A DNA stretch of 64,000 nt from Rhizobium ruizarguesonis (GCF_012349115.1 NZ_PQIG01000064.1:61956-125955), one strand, 5' to 3'; shown: positions 44,866-53,191, counted from the stretch's first letter. A program made the numbers and translations. Notes: a model not told the origin generated them from the sequence alone.

Positions 44866-45750
44866 TCACGGCGTCTTAGCGTATTTCCTGGCTTCACGCG
44901 ATCTTGCCGTGCGACGGGCCGGCCTCAGTTCTTCGATCGTCGGCAGCCACCACTCGGCATTCTCAACCGGAAGCGTTTTCGCGGGCCAGGTGCGGACGAG
45001 TTCTTCAAGTGTGGGCACCCGCCAATATCCCCAGACGTGATCCTCGGTCACACCGGGATAGAAATCCGCAACGACATCTGGGTCGACCAGTTCGCCTGAG
45101 ATTTCGGCAAAGACAACGATTCCATAGGCGGTGACCACAGGACGTCCTATCGGCGGCAGGTCGTCGCTCTGAAGCGGGTAACGGTGACGCTTTCGTTCCG
45201 CAGAGCGGAGTTTGCTGCGCATATCCTGTTCGGTCCCTTTCCGCTCCTCGGCTCGACGTCGTCTTTCCTCCGGCTCGTTTTTGCAAGCCGCCGCTTCGAT
45301 ATCAGGCCATCTGCGTCGGAGTTCCTCATAGGACCGGAAGGGAACGTGCCATATTCTGAGATCGCCATCCCACCGTGAGGACGGCACCTCGTGCAATTCG
45401 TCGACGACGGTCTTCGAATATGGCGTGCGGATTCGGAAGTCTGCCTTGCCGAGTTCAAGATATGGACTGTCGATGGGATCGAAGGCGAAGGCGTCGCGTC
45501 CCTTCGCGTCCGCATGGGCGTCGGCCTCAGCCTCGATCTCGGCAAGCCATTGTCCGATGCGACGGGACGCCGTCCGGCCGGGAACGAACCAGGCCTTGCG
45601 GGCATCGCTCCAGCGGGCACGGGGGAAGCGTCTTCGGAATTGCTCGACGGTCATCCTGTCGTAGGGGAAAGAAATGTCCGCGCCGGGCTTCGAACCGTCT
45701 TCGCCGGACGGCGCCTTGTTGTGATCAGCGGCGGATTTCGTTTCGGTCAT
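44866..45750 (-). CDS. Protein with tandem HARP-like motifs, no helicase domain
   Basis: 294 residues, function unknown. Two consecutive copies of a motif with the form [FY]PYxxxxVEExxxxPxxRWxxxxxxWxxP are visible: SFPYDRMTVEQF-RRFPRARWSDARKAWFVP (about 27-57) and RTPYSKTVVDELHEVPSSRWDGDLRIWHVP (about 107-136), each followed by a helix ending in WLAEIE or RRWPDIE. A possible third, weaker WGYWRVPTLEELVRTWP lies near 242. This is the pattern of the HARP domain of SMARCAL1 annealing helicases and of DUF5710-like domains, here without the ATPase. A Lys/Arg/Glu-rich segment (about 150-190) separates the parts. Probably nucleic-acid binding; this is inference. Confidence 0.75.
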   Translation of the reverse strand: MTETKSAADHNKAPSGEDGSKPGADISFPYDRMTVEQFRRRFPRARWSDARKAWFVPGRTASRRIGQWLAEIEAEADAHADAKGRDAFAFDPIDSPYLELGKADFRIRTPYSKTVVDELHEVPSSRWDGDLRIWHVPFRSYEELRRRWPDIEAAACKNEPEERRRRAEERKGTEQDMRSKLRSAERKRHRYPLQSDDLPPIGRPVVTAYGIVVFAEISGELVDPDVVADFYPGVTEDHVWGYWRVPTLEELVRTWPAKTLPVENAEWWLPTIEELRPARRTARSREARKYAKTP

Positions 45751-45822
45751 GGCAGAAGAACGCTGACGCGCAGCGATCGGTTTCCGGTGAGGCGCTCGTT
45801 TGGCTGCCCACTGGCGACCCTC

Positions 45823-46137
45823 TCAGTGAATTGTCATCGACGGCTTCTCCGCATGCGAAATGCCATCGAGCGTCGCGATAAGCTTTTCGAACTCGTTCAA
45901 GACACGATTGAACTCGGCGTCCTGCATGTTGGTGATTTCGGATATCGTCGAGGACACGGACGCAATCAGCCTGTCGATCCAAACACAGCGCTCGGCCGGC
46001 ACATTTGCGAGAACCTCCCGCCGATGCGTCTTCAGCTCGCGGAGGATGCGAACGATAAGGGCTCCCCGGTCCGCTCGGGTCAAGAGCGGAAGCCTTGTCT
46101 GCGCCTGCTGGATTTCTGTTATCAGCGCCGTTGCCAT
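45823..46137 (-). CDS. Small helical protein, function unknown
   Basis: 104 residues from ATG 46137 (GGAGATCAGGGG upstream); the frame continues to 46164. All-helical composition with leucine-rich amphipathic stretches (ITEIQQAQTRLPLLTRADRGALIVRILRELKTHR, in parts) and a long C-terminal helix (EFNRVLNEFEKLIATLD). No cysteines except C-V-W at about 49. It starts 73 bases after the stop codon of the next gene on the left, same strand as the HARP-like gene. Family not recognised. Confidence 0.7.
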   Translation of the reverse strand: MATALITEIQQAQTRLPLLTRADRGALIVRILRELKTHRREVLANVPAERCVWIDRLIASVSSTISEITNMQDAEFNRVLNEFEKLIATLDGISHAEKPSMTIH

Positions 46138-46259
46138 CCCCTGATCTCCAACACTCCAATACAACCGGGTATCACAACCGTAGCGATTGCAACACGGACT
46201 TTAGTCCGATTCACCAGCTTGGTGCAGCATCATCCGCACCACGTGACCACCGCCGATAA

Positions 46260-46841
46260 TCAATTGCTCGTGGCAACGAGATTTGACATGTCGCAGCTGC
46301 GCCGCGGTCCTTCCCATGGTTGATACGTATTGTCTTCCGGTCGATACGACTTGTAGCGAGCGGCGCACCGGGCTGCCGCCTCTGCATTCACTTTCGTGCC
46401 GACGCCGCCATCGGCCTCGGCGACAGTCGGCTGGAACGGCGAAGAACATTCGCGAGTCTCACCGCTATAGGATCGGTAGTTGTTGGTCACGGGATTGAAA
46501 GAGCGATAACGTTCCTCACACCAGGCAAGATGCGCGGCCGAAAGTCTGGGCTGCGGTGTCTGAAGTTCGGATGGCGGGCGAGCCGAATCCGGCCTCGCCG
46601 CTGATGCCATGCTGGCCGACGCCTCGGTCACATAGCTGGAATAGAGAGGCGGAATTCGTTCATAGTGCTGCTCCCGAGGATCGACTTTCACCGGCGTCGT
46701 CGTCCATAGATCGCGCGCTGCGAGCTCCTTGAAGGTGTGAGGTTCGGAATCCGCCACAACATAAGATGCGACAGATGCGGCAGCGATGCAGGCCCCGACC
46801 GAGCTTAAGATGCCAAAGGCAACGGATGCGATGGCTTTCAT
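46260..46841 (-). CDS. BA14K family protein with two BA14K repeats
   Basis: 193 residues. Signal or anchor segment at the N-terminus (SVAFGILSSVGACIAAASVASYVVA). Two BA14K lectin-like units: AWCEERYRSFNPVTNNYRSYSG (about 104-125) and ARCAARYKSYRPEDNTYQPWEG (about 156-177), each with the C-x3-RY-x-S-[FY]-x-P pattern and a following Cys. Known BA14K proteins have one such unit and are immunoreactive envelope proteins of Brucella and relatives. This one is doubled. Start ATG 46841 overlaps the stop of the small upstream gene by 4 bases. Confidence 0.87.
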   Translation of the reverse strand: MKAIASVAFGILSSVGACIAAASVASYVVADSEPHTFKELAARDLWTTTPVKVDPREQHYERIPPLYSSYVTEASASMASAARPDSARPPSELQTPQPRLSAAHLAWCEERYRSFNPVTNNYRSYSGETRECSSPFQPTVAEADGGVGTKVNAEAAARCAARYKSYRPEDNTYQPWEGPRRSCDMSNLVATSN

Positions 46842-47005
46842 TGTCCCGACCTCTGCTGTTGAGCCAGTGGAACCCAGATGCGGCCAGCGGCGCTGTTATG
46901 TCTGCCGCCGGTGGCGACAAGCACGGCGAGAATGCCGGCGATTGCCAGCAGGATCGCGATCAACGGCAAGGCCAGCCCATTGGACTTTTCTTCAGAATAG
47001 ATCAT
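46838..47005 (-). CDS. Small membrane protein co-translated with the BA14K protein
   Basis: 55 residues, missed by length cut-offs. A strong AGGAGAGG site precedes ATG 47005. It has one hydrophobic segment, LALPLIAILLAIAGILAVLVA (about 11-31), with a polar acidic N-terminus (IYSEEKSNG) and basic C-terminus, so a single-span inner-membrane protein. Its stop TGA overlaps the ATG of the BA14K gene (ATGA), which suggests translational coupling. Family not recognised. Confidence 0.78.
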   Translation of the reverse strand: MIYSEEKSNGLALPLIAILLAIAGILAVLVATGGRHNSAAGRIWVPLAQQQRSGQ

Positions 47006-47051
47006 GTTCCTCTCCTATGCCCCGGCGGCGGAGAGCCGCCGGGGCCGGCCG

Positions 47052-47918
47052 CTATGCCGCGATGATGTAGACGATCGTGAATGCAGAAGGATCGACGATG
47101 ACGATCCGGCCATCCGCGAGGAGGAAGAAACGATAGGCCTTGTACTGCGGTACGATCTCCACGATTCGCGGCGGCAGCGGTTCGAGCCTGATCTTCTTCG
47201 GGATGGTGGTGCCGACCGAGACCGTGAAATCCGCCCCCCGAACGGGCTCGACATGAACCTCCTTCACAACGCTGCGGATTTCCGTCTGCTGCTCGACGGA
47301 GATGTTCACGTTGGTCGTATTGTTCGTCTCGGTCTTCGTGGTGTTCTGAGTGTTGCTGTCGACCGATGTTTTGTTGTTCTCAACGTTCGTCTTGCTGTTT
47401 GACTGGGTCTCAGTCGAGCCGCTGGAAGACCTCGCGTCGCCGGACTTCTGGGTTTCACCGGAGCCGGTCGGCGTGCCAGTGTCCTGGCTGCCGGCAGGCT
47501 TCTGGCTTTCCGTCGAGGACTGTCCCGACTTGGAAGACTTCGAACTGTCCGGGCTTTTGCCAGAGGCGTCCGTGCCTGCGGCACCGGAGCCGGTTTCGGT
47601 CGAGCTTCCGGACTGCGTCTTAGCACCGGGCTGACTTGTCGTCTGACCGGAGGAACCATCCGTGGGGGTTCCCGACGAGCTTCCGCTAGAGCCGGAAGGC
47701 TGCTGGGTATCCTGGCCGGTCGATGCTCCTGCGCCACCCGAGGAGGAGGCGCCGCTCGCATCCGGTTGCTGGATCGCACCACCGCTGGACTGGCCGTTTT
47801 GGGCAGCACCCTTCTTGGGAAGGATCGGCGCATCCTGCGCCGCGGCGGAGATGATGCCGACCGGCGAAACGCCGATCGAGAGTGCCGTCATCAGCACGGC
47901 GAGTGTTTTGGTCTTCAT
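47052..47918 (-). CDS. DUF1236 protein with long Ser/Gly/Thr-rich linker
   Basis: 288 residues. Signal peptide (LAVLMTALSIGVSPVGIISAAAQ, cleavage about 28). Residues about 35-190 are low-complexity, rich in S, G, Q, T and N with short repeats (SGS, QSST, TQ). The C-terminal 90 residues are the DUF1236 domain: VVKEVHVEPVRGADFTVSVGTTIPKKIRLEPLP, in parts, and FLLADGRIVIVDP. Function unknown; a periplasmic or surface protein of Rhizobiales. The long disordered linker makes this copy unusual. Next gene on the same strand, at 48033-48431, has the same domain. Confidence 0.85.
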   Translation of the reverse strand: MKTKTLAVLMTALSIGVSPVGIISAAAQDAPILPKKGAAQNGQSSGGAIQQPDASGASSSGGAGASTGQDTQQPSGSSGSSSGTPTDGSSGQTTSQPGAKTQSGSSTETGSGAAGTDASGKSPDSSKSSKSGQSSTESQKPAGSQDTGTPTGSGETQKSGDARSSSGSTETQSNSKTNVENNKTSVDSNTQNTTKTETNNTTNVNISVEQQTEIRSVVKEVHVEPVRGADFTVSVGTTIPKKIRLEPLPPRIVEIVPQYKAYRFFLLADGRIVIVDPSAFTIVYIIAA

Positions 47919-48032
47919 AACAATCTCTCTGCTTTTTCGGCCGCACGACGTTGTCGTCCGTCGTGCGGCGGTTCTCAGGTTCTAACGATGATATTGAGGG
48001 GCAAGACGCGGCAGAGACCGCGTGGGATCAGG

Positions 48033-48431
48033 TCACTTGATAACCTGGATCACCTTGCGGGACGACGGTTCAACGATGACGCGTTCATCATTGACCACCG
48101 CGTAAGCATAGGTCGGGTCATCCGGAATAGGCGTCACGACAACAGTCTCCGGCAGAGGCTGGCCGACAATAACCTTCTCCTTCACGACCACGCGCGCCGA
48201 TGGTGCCGGAGCCTCGCGGACATAGGTGACGACCTTTTGCGGCGGCGGATCGATCGCCGTACCAACGACTGCGCCGGCAACGCCGCCGACAGCAGCGCCA
48301 ACGGGGCCGCCGACGATCGCCCCGGTGACCGCGCCACCGGCGGCACCGTTAACGGTCGAGGACTGGGCGAATGCGACGCCCGACATGAGGGTCGCGGCAG
48401 TTGCCGCAGCGACGATAAGCTTGGAGATCAT
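48033..48431 (-). CDS. Small DUF1236 protein with glycine-zipper segment
   Basis: 132 residues from ATG 48431 (GGAGGAGAAA upstream). Signal peptide MISKLIVAAATAATLMSGVAFA, then a glycine-zipper stretch GGAVTGAIVGGPVGAAVGG (about 32-50) typical of membrane-inserting or envelope proteins, then the DUF1236 core VVTYVREAPAPSARVVVKEKVIVGQ and YAYAVVNDERVIVEPSSRKVIQVI. Together with the larger paralogue at 47052 and BA14K protein it forms an envelope-protein block. A perfect pattern repeat lies between it and the next rightward gene. Confidence 0.85.
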   Translation of the reverse strand: MISKLIVAAATAATLMSGVAFAQSSTVNGAAGGAVTGAIVGGPVGAAVGGVAGAVVGTAIDPPPQKVVTYVREAPAPSARVVVKEKVIVGQPLPETVVVTPIPDDPTYAYAVVNDERVIVEPSSRKVIQVIK

Positions 48432-48607
48432 TTTCTCCTCCTTCTGTTTCGAGGCGGCCTTCGTGACCGCTGCGAAACCAACTAGCTGGAGGCATGGTCG
48501 TTCCACGCCCCGGACCTCAGTCTGATAGACCCCGGCCTTTGGTCCCCAACCCATGTCAATGCACGTCGCCGGCGCTACTTAAGGATCGAAAGACCCCATA
48601 CACGGGC

Positions 48608-48710
48608 TTACAGCGCCACGCGTCTTTCCAGGCGCGTAAAGGACGCTGTAACACTTTGAATTGCTGCATAATTTATCCTTAAATCGATGCCGATTTGAGG
48701 AATTATGCAG
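48608..48710. repeat. Composite Rhizobium palindrome, two hairpins
   Basis: First hairpin: TTACAGCG (48608-48615) with CGCTGTAA (48644-48651), with an inner ACGCG/CGCGT pair. Second hairpin: CTGCATAATT (48664-48673) with AATTATGCAG (48701-48710), with an inner TCCTTAAATCG/CGATTTGAGGA stem. The two arrays are separated by a short CACTTTGAATTG linker. I recall this unit as dispersed in Rhizobium genomes, but copies outside the window cannot be checked here. Confidence 0.6.
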
Positions 48711-48731
48711 GAGGCAGGGAGACTGAAGGAG

Positions 48732-48998
48732 ATGGCGCGATCCAACCGCCGGGAAGCGGGACGCCGGCGCCTGGCGATGCGTTTGCCGCACATGCGGACG
48801 CTGATCATGGCAGCGTGCGACCCATTGCAGCTCGAGCTCTTCGAGGCCTACCAGATGGCAGTCGAAGCGCGCGACGCTCTTCGAGGACGGCAGTTCAATG
48901 CGAACCTGGTGCGGGAATACGACGAGACCTGCTTCGAGATCGAGCGGCACGTCATCCGCGCGATGCAAGAACCTTCCTACGCGCAGCGCACGAGCTGA
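48732..48998 (+). CDS. Small hypothetical protein
   Basis: 88 residues from ATG 48732; an earlier in-frame ATG at 48705 lies within the end of a palindromic repeat, so it is less likely. The protein is basic at the N-terminus (RSNRREAGRRRLAM) and then helical (DPLQLELFEAYQMAVEARDAL and VREYDETCFEIERHVI). The composition looks coding, and the context is an envelope/stress cluster. Start and reality are uncertain. Family not recognised. Confidence 0.45.
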   Translation: MARSNRREAGRRRLAMRLPHMRTLIMAACDPLQLELFEAYQMAVEARDALRGRQFNANLVREYDETCFEIERHVIRAMQEPSYAQRTS

Positions 48999-49091
48999 AG
49001 TCCGGTGAGCCGTCATACTCGGCGGACAGAACTTTTGCACATTTCATTTGGAGAATCGCGCGATTGATCCGCTGGCCTGCACCAAGCGGCG

Positions 49092-49940
49092 TTACGAAGC
49101 GCGACCGACGACGACGAAGGCGCTCATGCCGCCGCACGGACGAACCCCGTGGCGTGATTCCATTTGCTCGGCCACCTCATCGACTATCTCTGAGATGCGC
49201 GCCGGCGCCCGACTTTCGATCTCTTCCCTGAGCGGAGTGCCTTGGCAGAAGGCCGCTGCGATGTCATGGGCGGCGGCAACGGAGGTCAACTCGATCCGAT
49301 CGCAGGAAATTGCGTCAAATCCCGCCGACGACATTTGCGCCTTTATCGACGCTATATCGAAGTAGGAATATGACAAGTTTCTTAGAAAGTCCGGTGGATT
49401 GGACGGAAAGAGGCTTGCCAGACATTCATCCACGCATCTTGCGAAGTCGTTGGCCGGGAGTGAATCCCACGTCGTGAACAGGAAACGACCGCCGCTCCGC
49501 AACACTCTTTTGGCCTCGTCATAGGCCTTCAACTTATCCGGAAAGAACATCACGCCGAACTGGCAGACGACGAGATCGAACATCGAAGACGCGAACGGCA
49601 GATTTTGCGCATCGGCGTGCATCCAGTGGGTCCGCGACATCGTCAGCGACGGTGCGCCAACGTCAATCATCGCCTGGCTGAGATCGGTGGCAACGATCTC
49701 CGTGGCCGGATCAAGCGTCACCCGCAGAGCACGTGTCAAGGCGCCTGTCCCCGCAGCGACCTCGAGAATGCTGCCCGGCTTCAATCGCTCGGCGACGATC
49801 GCCATCTCCGAGGCATAGGGCTCGAAGAGAATCGGCACGAGAAGGCTGTCGTAAAATTCGGCGACGCCTTCCTCGAAGGGCGCGAGAGAAGAGGCCGATG
49901 CGGCGCGGGCGCCGCCTTCGATATCCATGGAAATCGTCAC
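49092..49940 (-). CDS. Class I SAM-dependent methyltransferase, paralogue of 5143-5952
   Basis: 282 residues. Start GTG 49940 has GGAGG seven bases upstream; ATG 49928 has none. Motif I is EVAAGTGALTR (about 58-68; the usual D/E-x-G-x-G-x-G is seen as VAAGTG), acidic strand 2 VATDLSQAM, motif II FDLVVCQFGVMFF and motif III RVLRSGGRFLFTTWD. UbiE/Methyltransf_11 type. The FGVMFF segment and the C-terminal layout are shared with the protein at 5143-5952, so they are paralogues. Substrate unknown. Confidence 0.87.
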   Translation of the reverse strand: MTISMDIEGGARAASASSLAPFEEGVAEFYDSLLVPILFEPYASEMAIVAERLKPGSILEVAAGTGALTRALRVTLDPATEIVATDLSQAMIDVGAPSLTMSRTHWMHADAQNLPFASSMFDLVVCQFGVMFFPDKLKAYDEAKRVLRSGGRFLFTTWDSLPANDFARCVDECLASLFPSNPPDFLRNLSYSYFDIASIKAQMSSAGFDAISCDRIELTSVAAAHDIAAAFCQGTPLREEIESRAPARISEIVDEVAEQMESRHGVRPCGGMSAFVVVGRAS

Positions 49941-50103
49941 TCACAAGCCTCCAAACCCGGGTTCGTCGGCCAGGAAATATGCTTGAATCTGCTGATGTCT
50001 ACAGGCGTCAGACCTTGGTCCCAACCTTCTCCGACCGAAGTCCCTGAGGTGGAACGCGCGTCGGACTCGCGCCGTTTCGAGGGATGTTGAAGGAGATCCG
50101 AAC

Positions 50104-50280
50104 ATGCACCAGAGTCATAGATCCCGAGTGAATGACGCTTGCAACGCGTCCGTCTTCGCCCTTGTTATCGTTCTGGCCGCCCTTCTCTACGTCTTCGGCG
50201 TAGCCATATCAGGCGATAGCCTCGGGCTTACCCAGAGCATAAGAGGCGCCGAGGTCTTCGATACCAGGAATCTACCCTGA
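50104..50280 (+). CDS. Small single-span membrane protein upstream of two-component genes
   Basis: 58 residues. GAAGGAGAT precedes ATG 50104. One hydrophobic segment (SVFALVIVLAALLYVFGVAIS, about 16-36) with a basic N-terminus (HQSHRSRVNDACN) and a short polar C-terminus (SIRGAEVFDTRNLP). Sixty-three bases before the sensor kinase on the same strand, so it may be part of that transcript. It may modulate the kinase, but this is only inferred from position. Confidence 0.7.
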   Translation: MHQSHRSRVNDACNASVFALVIVLAALLYVFGVAISGDSLGLTQSIRGAEVFDTRNLP

Positions 50281-50343
50281 CGCTGTTTGGAAAAACTCTG
50301 AAGACGCGGTAGGTTAATCGACAAGTCTCTTGCCGGAATCAAC

Positions 50344-51732
50344 ATGAATTGGCTTCGCCGCTGGAATGCCCGCTCACTCGCCTCCCAGTTCTTCATCGCG
50401 GGTGGGCTCATATCGATGGCCGTCATGTTCCTGGTGGGCATTCTCGTCACCCACCTCATAGAGGAGGCCGTCATCCACAATTCTGGTGCTGCGACGGCGC
50501 TATATGTGGACAGCGTGGTCGCGCCGCTGCTTCCCGACATGCAAAAGGAATCGTTGCTGGACGAAGCCAGTGCTCAGGCTCTCGATGAGACGCTTGGTCA
50601 GGGCGCGCTCGGCAGGCGTCTCGTTTCGTTCAAGCTGTGGCGAAGCGACGGCACCATCCTTTATTCGAATGAGAAGGAGCTGGTGGGCAGGAAGTTTACG
50701 GTCAGCGACAAGCTCCAGAGGGCATTCGCAGGGTCTCTCGTCGCGCGCTACGAAATCGCCAGCGATCCGGAAAGCGACAAGGAGCGCGCGCTTGGCAAGC
50801 CGCTCATGGAGATCTACAACCCTGTGCTCCAGCCATGGTCCGGACGGGCGGTCGCCGTACTTGAGTTCTACGAGACGGCAGAAGGATTAAGCGACAGTCT
50901 GGCGCATGCCAGGCTCCGGAGCTGGGGCGCTGTCGCTGCTCTCACAGCAATCTTTTTCCTTGTTCTCTCGGCTCTGGTGTTTCGGGGGAGCCGCACGATA
51001 GAGGCGCAACGCAAGGATCTCAGGGAACGGGTCAATGAACTGTCCGCGTTGCTGGCGGAAAACCGCGGACTTCAGCGGCGGCTGCAGCGCGCCTCCCAGC
51101 GGTCGGCGGCGCTGAATGAAACATATTTGCGCAGTATCGGTGCCGATTTGCACGACGGTCCGGCCCAGCACATCGCCTATGCCTCATTGCGGCTGGACAG
51201 CGACGTGTTGATCAACGCGTCCACACAGCCCGAAGCGCGTGAAAAGGAGCTTGCCTGGATACGCTCGAGCCTTGCCGAGGCGATGACGGAAATCCGCAAT
51301 ATCTGCAGTGGGCTGGTGCTCCCGCAGATCGAGAAGTCCTCGATCACCGAGATCGTCATGCGGGTCGTCGAAGCGCATCAGCACAAGACCGAAACCCATG
51401 TCGAAACTGTTATCGACGAGGATGGACCTGAACTTCCTCCTGCGGTGAAGATCTGTATCTATCGCTTCGCTCAGGAAGCCTTGAACAACGCCTATCGCCA
51501 CGGTGGCGGCATTCTGCAGGCTGTTAAGGCCGTCTCGCACAACGGTCATGTCCGTGTCGAGGTGAGCGATCGCGGCGATGGCTTCGATCCGACCGAGGTG
51601 AGGCCGACGAGCCTCGGCCTTGTCGGACTTCGGGAACGCATCGACAGCCTGGGAGGATCGTTCGAGGTCAAGACAGGCGAAGGAGGGACGACCGTGACCA
51701 TGATCTTCGAGCCTATGGAAGTGGGAGACTAG
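50344..51732 (+). CDS. NarL-type sensor histidine kinase (HisKA_3)
   Basis: 462 residues. TM1 about 14-38, a periplasmic sensor part about 40-190 with no recognised ligand motif, TM2 about 195-214, then a helical linker and HisKA_3 with phosphoacceptor His270 in ADLHDGPAQH. HATPase follows: N-box in RFAQEALNNAYRHGGG, G1 box DRGDGFDP (about 417) and G2 region GLVGLRERIDSLGGSFEV. No HAMP. Partner is the response regulator that begins 3 bases later, so the two are translationally coupled. Signal unknown; the surrounding envelope genes suggest an envelope or redox cue. Confidence 0.93.
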   Translation: MNWLRRWNARSLASQFFIAGGLISMAVMFLVGILVTHLIEEAVIHNSGAATALYVDSVVAPLLPDMQKESLLDEASAQALDETLGQGALGRRLVSFKLWRSDGTILYSNEKELVGRKFTVSDKLQRAFAGSLVARYEIASDPESDKERALGKPLMEIYNPVLQPWSGRAVAVLEFYETAEGLSDSLAHARLRSWGAVAALTAIFFLVLSALVFRGSRTIEAQRKDLRERVNELSALLAENRGLQRRLQRASQRSAALNETYLRSIGADLHDGPAQHIAYASLRLDSDVLINASTQPEAREKELAWIRSSLAEAMTEIRNICSGLVLPQIEKSSITEIVMRVVEAHQHKTETHVETVIDEDGPELPPAVKICIYRFAQEALNNAYRHGGGILQAVKAVSHNGHVRVEVSDRGDGFDPTEVRPTSLGLVGLRERIDSLGGSFEVKTGEGGTTVTMIFEPMEVGD

Positions 51733-51734
51733 AG

Positions 51735-52358
51735 ATGACATCCATCACCATCGGCGTCGTGGACGACCACCCGCTTTTTCGCGAGGGTGTAACGCGCAGC
51801 CTGTCGGAGATGAGCGGCTTTAACGTCATTGGCGAAGGCGCCAGCAGCGATGACGCGGCCATGATCGCCTCGGACAACTGCCCCGACATCATGCTCCTCG
51901 ATATCTCGATGCCCGGCGGCGGGCTGTCTGCGATCAGCGACGTGCTGGCGCGGAGCCCGACAACGAAAGTGCTCATGTTGACGGTATCCGAGGATGTGGA
52001 CACGTTGCTTGACGCTCTGCAACGGGGCGCGATGGGCTATGTTCTGAAGGGTGTCGGTTCCCGTGGCCTCGCCGAAGCCATCCAAACGGTCCTGAGTGGA
52101 ACGCGATATATCTCGCCGACGATGTCGGCAAAGGTCATGGAGAATTCACTGCATGGCGGAACCTCAGACAAAAACAGTCTGACACCACGGGAACGCGAGG
52201 TGATGGATCTTGTCGCTCAAGGCTTGTCAAACAAACATATCGGCTTGCGTCTCGGCCTGCAGGAAAAGACCGTGAAGCACCATATGACCCAGATTCTGAG
52301 CAAGCTCGGTGCCTCGAACAGGACTGAAGCGGCTCTACAATGGCGCGAACGGCGCTAA
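51735..52358 (+). CDS. NarL/FixJ family response regulator
   Basis: 207 residues. Receiver domain (1-120) with phosphoacceptor Asp56 in MLLDISMP, acidic D10/D11 and Lys about 106 (VLKGVG). LuxR-type helix-turn-helix (about 145-205): LTPREREVMDLVAQGLSNKHIG and LQEKTVKHHMTQILSKLGASNRTEA. It pairs with the kinase upstream (3-base gap). Its targets are not known; the divergent or nearby small envelope genes are candidates. Confidence 0.94.
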   Translation: MTSITIGVVDDHPLFREGVTRSLSEMSGFNVIGEGASSDDAAMIASDNCPDIMLLDISMPGGGLSAISDVLARSPTTKVLMLTVSEDVDTLLDALQRGAMGYVLKGVGSRGLAEAIQTVLSGTRYISPTMSAKVMENSLHGGTSDKNSLTPREREVMDLVAQGLSNKHIGLRLGLQEKTVKHHMTQILSKLGASNRTEAALQWRERR

Positions 52359-52385
52359 AACAGGGTATCGTCCGACTATCACGCT

Positions 52386-52907
52386 CTAGCGAAGGAAGCG
52401 GCTCAGCCGGCGGGCATCGTTGGCCGTCGCCTGACGGCTTATGATCGTGCGGCCTTTCGAGTCCTTCATAATGTAGCGGCCGCGCTGCAGGGTCTCGGTG
52501 ATACCATTCGCATGACGGACGTCGATCGAACCATCGGAAGCTTCGGTCGCTGTCGTTCCCAATCCTTCTGACGACCTTGCAGAAGAGGAAGAGGATCCCG
52601 CGCTGCTGGTGGAGCTCCCACCATTGCCATTTCCTGAGCCATTGCTGCTGCTGTTGCCACCACTATTGCCGTTGCCACTCCCTCCCCCGTTGCCGCTACC
52701 GCCGCTATTGCCATTCCCTCCACTATTCCCGTTGCCGTTACCACCACCGTTGCCATTCCCGTTGTTACCGTCTTTTGCCTGCGCGCACTCCGCCGCCAGA
52801 ACAGGAAGGAAACCGTCGAGATTCAATCTGGCGGGTGATGCGGCAGCGACGAGGGCGACGGCCGCGCTGCCGCCCAGTCTCAGAAAATCGCGTCTCCGGA
52901 TACTCAT
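52386..52907 (-). CDS. Tat-exported Gly/Asn/Ser-rich protein
   Basis: 173 residues from ATG 52907. N-terminal twin-arginine signal RRRDFLRLGGSAAVALVAAA (5-24; the RRxFLR consensus). A low-complexity stretch of N, G and S repeats (GNGNGGGNGNG type, about 45-110) follows, then a compact C-terminal part (about 125-173: SIDVRHANGITETLQRGRYIMKDSKGRTIISRQATANDARRL in parts). Exported to the periplasm in folded form. The C-terminal ends in basic residues. No family recognised. Confidence 0.78.
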   Translation of the reverse strand: MSIRRRDFLRLGGSAAVALVAAASPARLNLDGFLPVLAAECAQAKDGNNGNGNGGGNGNGNSGGNGNSGGSGNGGGSGNGNSGGNSSSNGSGNGNGGSSTSSAGSSSSSARSSEGLGTTATEASDGSIDVRHANGITETLQRGRYIMKDSKGRTIISRQATANDARRLSRFLR

Positions 52908-53191
52908 GCCATGGCCTCGTTCGTCCGTTCGCCGTCCCATGCATATATGACGTATAAGATTTCTCGCTGTTCCCAAGACAGAATGCAACCGACCTAGGTA
53001 GTAGGCGCCGGCAAGACTTTGGTCCGGCTTATTTGATTGCCGTACTCGTCATCGAGAAAAGTCCGGGCAATCGCAAGCGCTACGTTACTCGCTTCTCCTC
53101 ATTCCAGCTGCCGTGTGAGGCGGAAGCATTTCTATGGAACTTCTCTCCTCGTCGTCGCTTTGTTTGTCGAAGTGCAACAGAGGAAACCCCG

